Below the pieces are notes generated by a model that was not told where the DNA came from, ran no database searches, and saw only the letters and a program-made list of their open reading frames with translations. Of a DNA stretch of 64,000 bases, positions 59,616-64,000 are shown piece by piece (positions within the stretch are counted from its first letter, which is position 1; every line of letters starts with the position of its first letter). A program made the translations under genes and the position numbers. Source of the DNA: Streptosporangium lutulentum (GTDB lineage Bacteria > Actinomycetota > Actinomycetes > Streptosporangiales > Streptosporangiaceae); the NCBI RefSeq assembly GCF_030811455.1, contig NZ_JAUSQU010000001.1, forward strand, positions 6,386,001 to 6,450,000, given 5' to 3'.

Positions 59616-60737
59616 TCATCGCTCGGCAATCGGCTTCCACTTCTGATCCCGCTCGCCGATGTACTCGCTGTCCGGACGGATGAGACGGTTGTCGGCGTGC
59701 TGCTCGATGACGTGCGCTGTCCATCCTGACATGCGGCTGACCGAGAAGACCGGCGTGAACAGGTCGGTCGGGATGCCGAGGTAGTGATAGACAGTCGCGG
59801 CGTAGAAGTCCACGTTCGGATAGAGGCCCTTCGTCTCGAAGACGACCTCCTCCATCTCCTTGGACATCCGATAGTACTTGTCGTCGCCGGACGCCTCCCC
59901 GAGCTCCTTCGACATGCGGCGCAGGTGCGTGGCGCGCGGGTCCTCGGTCTTGTAGACCCGGTGCCCGAAGCCCATGATCTTCTCGCCCGCGGCGAGCCTG
60001 TCCCGCACGGACTGGGCGACGGCGCTCGGGTCGAGCGACTCCAGGGTGCGCATGACCTGCTCGTTCGCACCGCCGTGGAGGGGGCCCTTGAGGGTGCCGA
60101 TGGCCGCCACGATGGCCGAGTGCATGTCGGACAGGGTCGCGGCGCAGACCCGGGCGGCGAACGTGGAGGCGTTCATCGTGTGGTCGGCGTGGAGAACCAG
60201 GCAGGCGTCGAAGATCTTGACCTCGTGCTCACCGGGGGTGCGGCCGGTGATCTGGAGGAGGAAGTTCGCCGCGATGCTCAGTTCGGGATCGGGGTCGGCG
60301 ATCGTGGTGCCGGTCCTGGCCGCGTGGTAGCGGGCGACGAGGAGCGGCTGCTGCGCGGTCAGCCGGGCGGCCTTGCGCAGGTTGGCTTCGGGGGTGTTGG
60401 AATCCTTGTCCGGATCGTCGCCCGCGGCCAACGAGACCAGGGTGCGCAGCGCCTCCATGGGGGCCTGTTTCTCCGCGATCTCGGAAATGTTGGCCTCGAC
60501 GAGCGCGCCGAGCGTGCGCCCTCGAACGAGTTCCGTCCCGTAGGCGGCCAGCTGCTCTCCGGTGGGGAGATTGCCGCACTGCAACAGGTGGGCGGTCTCT
60601 TCGAAGGTGGTGCGGCCGGCCAGATCGTGGATGTCGTAACCACGATAGAAGAGGCGACCGGCCTGACCGTCGATGTCACTGAGCGCTGTGGACGCGGCTA
60701 CGACATCGGCGAGACCTTTTGTGGGTTTGTCCGCCAT
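59616..60737 (-). CDS. gltA: Citrate synthase
   Basis: A 373-residue citrate synthase of the short (citrate/2-methylcitrate) type. The catalytic residues are visible: His in LVLHADHTMNAST, His in IMGFGHRVYKTEDPRA and Asp in YPNVDFYAATVYHYLG. It condenses oxaloacetate and acetyl-CoA. A 2-methylcitrate role is possible by length, but no prp genes are nearby and icd is adjacent, so a TCA role is preferred. GGAGG precedes the ATG. It is divergent from the FHA-HTH gene. Confidence 0.94.
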   Translation of the reverse strand: MADKPTKGLADVVAASTALSDIDGQAGRLFYRGYDIHDLAGRTTFEETAHLLQCGNLPTGEQLAAYGTELVRGRTLGALVEANISEIAEKQAPMEALRTLVSLAAGDDPDKDSNTPEANLRKAARLTAQQPLLVARYHAARTGTTIADPDPELSIAANFLLQITGRTPGEHEVKIFDACLVLHADHTMNASTFAARVCAATLSDMHSAIVAAIGTLKGPLHGGANEQVMRTLESLDPSAVAQSVRDRLAAGEKIMGFGHRVYKTEDPRATHLRRMSKELGEASGDDKYYRMSKEMEEVVFETKGLYPNVDFYAATVYHYLGIPTDLFTPVFSVSRMSGWTAHVIEQHADNRLIRPDSEYIGERDQKWKPIAER

Positions 60738-60918
60738 GAGTGTTTCCTCCGCTTATCTGTGTCCGAAGTCTACCTGTGAGCAGGGGAAACCTTTCCGGGA
60801 GGTCCAGACCAATTTCACGAAGGATTCTCCTTCTGGCAAAGGCGATTCCCCATCCCCTCGTTTGGGTAAGCCGGAGCTGTAGGAATAGTTACGGCGGGCT
60901 ACCTGGGGAGGAACTGCC

Positions 60919-61578
60919 GTGGAGGGGCCGTTCATACGCATCGAGGACACTGGCGAGGTGGTCCCGTTGCGCCCCGAGATCACAACGATCGGGCGTGGCC
61001 GGGGAGTGGACATCCGGCTCACTGATCCGAGTGTGTCCCGGCTGCACGCGGAATTCGTTCGGCGCGGACCCTATCTGTACGTCGTTGACCTGGGTCTGTC
61101 CCGCAACGGCACCAGGGTGAACGGCAGGCCGATCGCCCGGAGGGTGCTCGACGACGGTGACGTCGTGTCCTTCGGCGCCGCGCGAGGCCGAATCGGCGGA
61201 GTCCCGCGTGAGGACTTCGCCCCCGAGGTCGAGCTCCGCCGTGCCGCGGCACCGGAGCTGACACGACGAGAGGTGGACGTACTGACGTCACTGTGCCGGC
61301 CCGCGCTGTCGGACGAGGCGTTCGTCGCCCCGGCCACCGCGCGGGAGATCGCCGACGATCTGGTGGTGACGGAGGCGGCGGTCAAGCAGCACCTCCTGCG
61401 CCTCTACCAGAAGTTCCGGATCCCGGAGGGCACCAACCGGCGCACCAGGCTGGCCAACGAGGTCGTCGCCCTGGGACTGGTCAGGCCCACCCCGGTGGTG
61501 CCGCCGCAGCGTGCGGCCGGCACCCCGGAGCCCCGGCAGGCGACGACCGCGACGGCCGCGAACCGGCGGGCGTCCTAG
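60919..61578 (+). CDS. FHA domain / LuxR-like helix-turn-helix regulator
   Basis: A 219-residue protein joining an N-terminal FHA phosphothreonine-binding domain (GRGRGVDIRLTDPSVSRLHAEF about 25-46, SRNGTRVNG 61-69) to a C-terminal DNA-binding domain of LuxR/GerE look (LTRREVDVLTSLC ... ATAREIADDLVVTEAAVKQHLLRLYQKFRI about 110-170). GTG 60919 follows GGGGAGG. It may convert a Ser/Thr-kinase signal into gene control; the receptor kinase 5 kb away is one candidate source. Its TAG stop is shared head-on with that of folD at a CTAG. Confidence 0.87.
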   Translation: MEGPFIRIEDTGEVVPLRPEITTIGRGRGVDIRLTDPSVSRLHAEFVRRGPYLYVVDLGLSRNGTRVNGRPIARRVLDDGDVVSFGAARGRIGGVPREDFAPEVELRRAAAPELTRREVDVLTSLCRPALSDEAFVAPATAREIADDLVVTEAAVKQHLLRLYQKFRIPEGTNRRTRLANEVVALGLVRPTPVVPPQRAAGTPEPRQATTATAANRRAS

Positions 61579-62435
61579 TCTCGTCTCCGGCCGTGCTTCT
61601 CCGCGGCCTCGACCACGTTGGTGAGCAACAGGGCCCGCGTCATCGGGCCCACACCGCCGGGGTTGGGGGTGAGGAAGCCCGCGACGTCGCCGACGCCGGG
61701 GGCGACATCACCGGCGATCTTGCCGTCGACCCTGGAGACGCCGACGTCGAGCACGGCAGCGCCGGGCTTGACCATGTCGGCGGTGATCAGGTGGGGCACA
61801 CCCGCCGCGGCGACGATGATGTCGGCGCGCCGGGTGTGGGCCGCCAGGTCCTGGGTGCCGGTGTGGCACAGGGTGACGGTGGCGTTCTCGGAACGGCGGG
61901 TGAGCAGCAGGCCGAGTGAGCGGCCCACGGTGATGCCGCGGCCGACCACGACGACCTCGGCGCCCTTGATCGGCACGCCGTACTCCTGCAGGAGCAGGAC
62001 GATGCCGTGCGGCGTGCACGGCAGCGGCGCGTCGACCATGTGGACCAGACGTCCCAGGTTGACCGGGTGAAGACCGTCGGCGTCCTTCGCCGGGTCCATC
62101 CGCTCGATCAGCGCCAGGGTGTCGAGGTGCCGGGGCAGCGGGAGCTGGACGATGTAACCGGTGCACTCGTCCGAGGCGTTGAGCTCGTCGACGACCGCCT
62201 CGACCTCGGCCTGGGTGGCCGTCGCCGGCAGATCCCTGCGGATGGAGGCGATGCCGACCTCGGCGCAGTCACGGTGCTTTCCCGCCACGTAGATCTGGCT
62301 GCCGGGGTCGTCACCGACGAGAACGGTGCCGAGTCCGGGGACGATGCCCCGCTCTCCCAGCGCGGCCACCCGTGTCGCGAGGTCCGCCTTGATCTTCGCC
62401 GCCGTTGCCTTGCCGTCCAGAATCTGCGCGCTCAT
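61575..62435 (-). CDS. folD: Methylenetetrahydrofolate dehydrogenase / cyclohydrolase
   Basis: A 286-residue bifunctional FolD that converts 5,10-methylene-THF to 10-formyl-THF, the donor used by PurH downstream in purine synthesis. Visible are YVAGKHRDCAEVGI (catalytic Lys), YIVQLPLPRHLD, the family pattern near PCTPHGIVLLL, and VVVGRGITVGRSLGLLL (NADP site). It follows a 57-codon membrane-protein gene by 21 bp. Its stop overlaps that of the FHA gene. Confidence 0.95.
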   Translation of the reverse strand: MSAQILDGKATAAKIKADLATRVAALGERGIVPGLGTVLVGDDPGSQIYVAGKHRDCAEVGIASIRRDLPATATQAEVEAVVDELNASDECTGYIVQLPLPRHLDTLALIERMDPAKDADGLHPVNLGRLVHMVDAPLPCTPHGIVLLLQEYGVPIKGAEVVVVGRGITVGRSLGLLLTRRSENATVTLCHTGTQDLAAHTRRADIIVAAAGVPHLITADMVKPGAAVLDVGVSRVDGKIAGDVAPGVGDVAGFLTPNPGGVGPMTRALLLTNVVEAAEKHGRRRD

Positions 62436-62456
62436 GGGTTCAATCCTTCCACGAGA

Positions 62457-62630
62457 TCATCCGCGATCCGCTTCCCGCCGCTCGATGATCCTGCGCGTGA
62501 AGGGGATCCACTCCATCGCACGCCCGCCGAGGTAGGCCCCGCCCACCGCGAGGATGATCAGCAACCAGGGGCTGGCCCAGAAACCGTTCATGATCACAAA
62601 GGCGTTCAGGGCGGTGTCGAGCAAGGGCAT
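62457..62630 (-). CDS. Small membrane protein upstream of folD
   Basis: A 57-residue frame starting MPLLDTALNAFVIMNGFW. One clear hydrophobic helix (SPWLLIILAVGGAYLGGRAM) is followed by a basic tail (RRIIERREADRG). The ATG at 62630 has GGAG 7 nt upstream, and folD starts 21 bp after its stop, so translation and co-transcription are both plausible. Codon third positions are GC-rich as in its neighbours. I recognise no family. It is short enough to be missed by length-limited gene calling. Confidence 0.7.
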   Translation of the reverse strand: MPLLDTALNAFVIMNGFWASPWLLIILAVGGAYLGGRAMEWIPFTRRIIERREADRG

Positions 62631-62732
62631 GAGGGATCTCCATAGCGGCGAGGGAAGGGATGCTTCACACTAACCGCAGGTCAAACCTTTTTCGCCCAAA
62701 AAGTTCTGTCCAATTCGCCACTTTCCTATCTC

Positions 62733-62773
62733 CGGTGTACGGCCGCCACACGCGTCGGCGCGGCCGTACACCG
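62733..62773. terminator. Hairpin after purH
   Basis: CGGTGTACGGCCG (62733-62745) pairs with CGGCCGTACACCG (62761-62773), a 13-bp perfect stem (one further C-G pair) with a 13-nt loop, 9 bp past the purH stop. A T6 run lies between stop and stem. Confidence 0.75.
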
Positions 62774-62782
62774 AAAAAAGGA

Positions 62783-64000
62783 TCAGTGGAAGAAGTGACG
62801 GGTGCCCGTGAAGTAGAGGGTGATCCCGGCGGCCTCGGCCGCGGCGATCACCTCTTCGTCCCTGATCGACCCGCCGGGCTCCACGACCGCCTTCACCCCG
62901 GCGTCGATGAGGATCTTGAGGCCGTCCGCGAACGGGAAGAACGCGTCGGAGGCCGCCGCGGACCCCTGGGCGCGGTCGCCGGCGCGGGAGACCGCGAGCT
63001 GCGCGGAGTCGACCCGGTTGACCTGACCCATGCCGACGCCGACGCTCGCGCCTCCGGCGGCGAGCAGGATCGCGTTCGACTTCACCGACCGGCAGGCCTT
63101 CCAGGCGAAGGCCAGGTCGGCGAGGACCTCGGCGGAGGCCGCGGGACCCGCCTTGAGCTCCCAGGCGGACGGGTCGTCACCCGGGGCGTTCACCCGGTCG
63201 GTGGTCTGCACCAGCAGGCCGCCGTCGATCCGGCGGGACTCCGCCGCGTTGCCCGGCCCCTTCGGGCAGACCAGCAGCCGGATGTTCTTCTTCGCGGTGA
63301 GCACCGTCAGCGCCTCGGCGGTGAAGCCGGGGGCCACCACGACCTCGGTGAAGACCTCGGCGATCTGCTTGGCCAGCTCCTCCGTCACCTCGCCGTTGAC
63401 CGCGATCACGCCGCCGTAGGCGGAGACCGGATCGCAGGCGTGGGCCTTGCGGTGCGCGTCGGCCACGTCGGCGCCGACCGCGATGCCGCAGGGGTTCTGG
63501 TGCTTGATGATCGCGACGGCGGGCTCGGCGAAGTCCCAGGCGGCCCGCCAGGCGGCGTCGGTGTCGAGGTAGTTGTTGTAGGACATCTCCTTGCCGTGCA
63601 GCTGCTCGGCGTTGGCCAGGCCGTCCTTCTGCCCCGAGTAGAGGGCCGCGCCCTGGTGCGGGTTCTCGCCGTAGCGCAGCGGCGACTTGAGCTTCCAGGC
63701 GGCGCCCATGTAGGACGGCCACGCGCCCTCCTCCGCGGCGTAGACGTCGGCGAACCAGGAGGCCACCGCGGTGTCGTAGGCGGCGGTGTGGGCGTACGCG
63801 ACGGCGGCGAGGCGGCGGCGCTCGGCGAGGGTGAACCCGCCCTCGGCCACCGCGGCGAGCACGTCGTCGTAGGAGCGCGGGTCCACCACGATCGAGGCGG
63901 TGCCGTGGTTCTTGGCCGCGGCCCGGATCATCGCGGGACCGCCGATGTCGATCTGCTCCACGCACTCGCTGTCGGAGGCGCCGGAGTCGACGGTCTCCTG
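62783..64000 (-). CDS. purH: Bifunctional AICAR transformylase / IMP cyclohydrolase, 5' end cut
   Basis: The C-terminal 405 residues of PurH, which performs the last two steps of IMP synthesis. The visible part begins in the cyclohydrolase domain (QETVDSGASDSECVEQIDIGGPAMIRAAAKNH) and contains the transformylase domain with the catalytic Lys-His in VAIIKHQNPCG, LRYGENPHQGA, NAILLAAGGASVGVGMGQVNRVDS and the terminal GITLYFTGTRHFFH. The N terminus lies beyond the window. It uses 10-formyl-THF from FolD, encoded next door. Confidence 0.95.
   Translation of the reverse strand, partial: QETVDSGASDSECVEQIDIGGPAMIRAAAKNHGTASIVVDPRSYDDVLAAVAEGGFTLAERRRLAAVAYAHTAAYDTAVASWFADVYAAEEGAWPSYMGAAWKLKSPLRYGENPHQGAALYSGQKDGLANAEQLHGKEMSYNNYLDTDAAWRAAWDFAEPAVAIIKHQNPCGIAVGADVADAHRKAHACDPVSAYGGVIAVNGEVTEELAKQIAEVFTEVVVAPGFTAEALTVLTAKKNIRLLVCPKGPGNAAESRRIDGGLLVQTTDRVNAPGDDPSAWELKAGPAASAEVLADLAFAWKACRSVKSNAILLAAGGASVGVGMGQVNRVDSAQLAVSRAGDRAQGSAAASDAFFPFADGLKILIDAGVKAVVEPGGSIRDEEVIAAAEAAGITLYFTGTRHFFH

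Overview
The window is GC-rich actinobacterial chromosome. Third-position GC bias is strong, GTG and TTG starts are common, several genes look leaderless, and the core gene set (purH, folD, citrate synthase, icd, mdh, trpS, galE, cdd, deoA, add, and an SCO4848-type protein beside a D,D-carboxypeptidase) matches the conserved arm of the Streptomyces/Streptosporangiales chromosome. A Streptosporangiaceae-like soil actinomycete is my best guess from gene content. I see no rRNA, tRNA, CRISPR array, insertion sequence, integrase or phage gene.

Left accessory part (1-19.9 kb): a truncated short-chain dehydrogenase, an aldo/keto reductase with an 18-bp palindromic operator, a TetR regulator divergent from a FAD monooxygenase, and a carbohydrate-use block. 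That block holds a GH31 alpha-glycosidase, a sugar ABC transporter (binding lipoprotein and two permeases) and a secreted GH3 enzyme, with matching LacI-like operator sequences in front of the GH31 and GH3 units. A PLP decarboxylase, a second dehydrogenase, a TetR/MFS efflux pair with identical 15-bp operators, and a GH42 beta-galactosidase follow.

Central part (19.9-41.5 kb): a membrane-anchored pentapeptide-repeat protein and an LpdA-type quinone reductase, then a nucleoside salvage neighbourhood: purine nucleoside phosphorylase, phosphosugar mutase, adenosine deaminase, thymidine phosphorylase, cytidine deaminase and a BmpA-type nucleoside ABC importer (lipoprotein, double ATPase, two permeases). 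Uptake, deamination, phosphorolysis and pentose-phosphate isomerisation could be completed by these genes. Between them lie a MarR/MFS pair with three phased operators, a PadR/membrane-protein pair, a cupin and an AMIN-like lipoprotein.

Right part (41.5-64 kb): a PGM1-like ATP-grasp peptide ligase, the SCO4848-like protein, D,D-carboxypeptidase, a YihY-type membrane protein, trpS, a CNNM/CorC protein, galE, a DUF11-like secreted protein, mdh, a PadR/MFS pair, a receptor kinase whose outer domain is a type-3 solute-binding domain, a divergently transcribed sigma-like/transmembrane/propeller fusion, icd, citrate synthase, an FHA-HTH regulator, folD with a small upstream membrane protein, and truncated purH.

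The most unusual non-gene signal is recurrent: at many loci the DNA around a stop codon is repeated in degenerate tandem copies just downstream of the gene (SBP, GGCT-like, PH protein, AMIN-like lipoprotein, cdd, trpS, MFS at 15.4 kb, possibly YihY). Several other intergenic gaps hold regular 16-, 18- or 20-bp tandem arrays. All readings come from eye inspection of the sequence; no database search was run.
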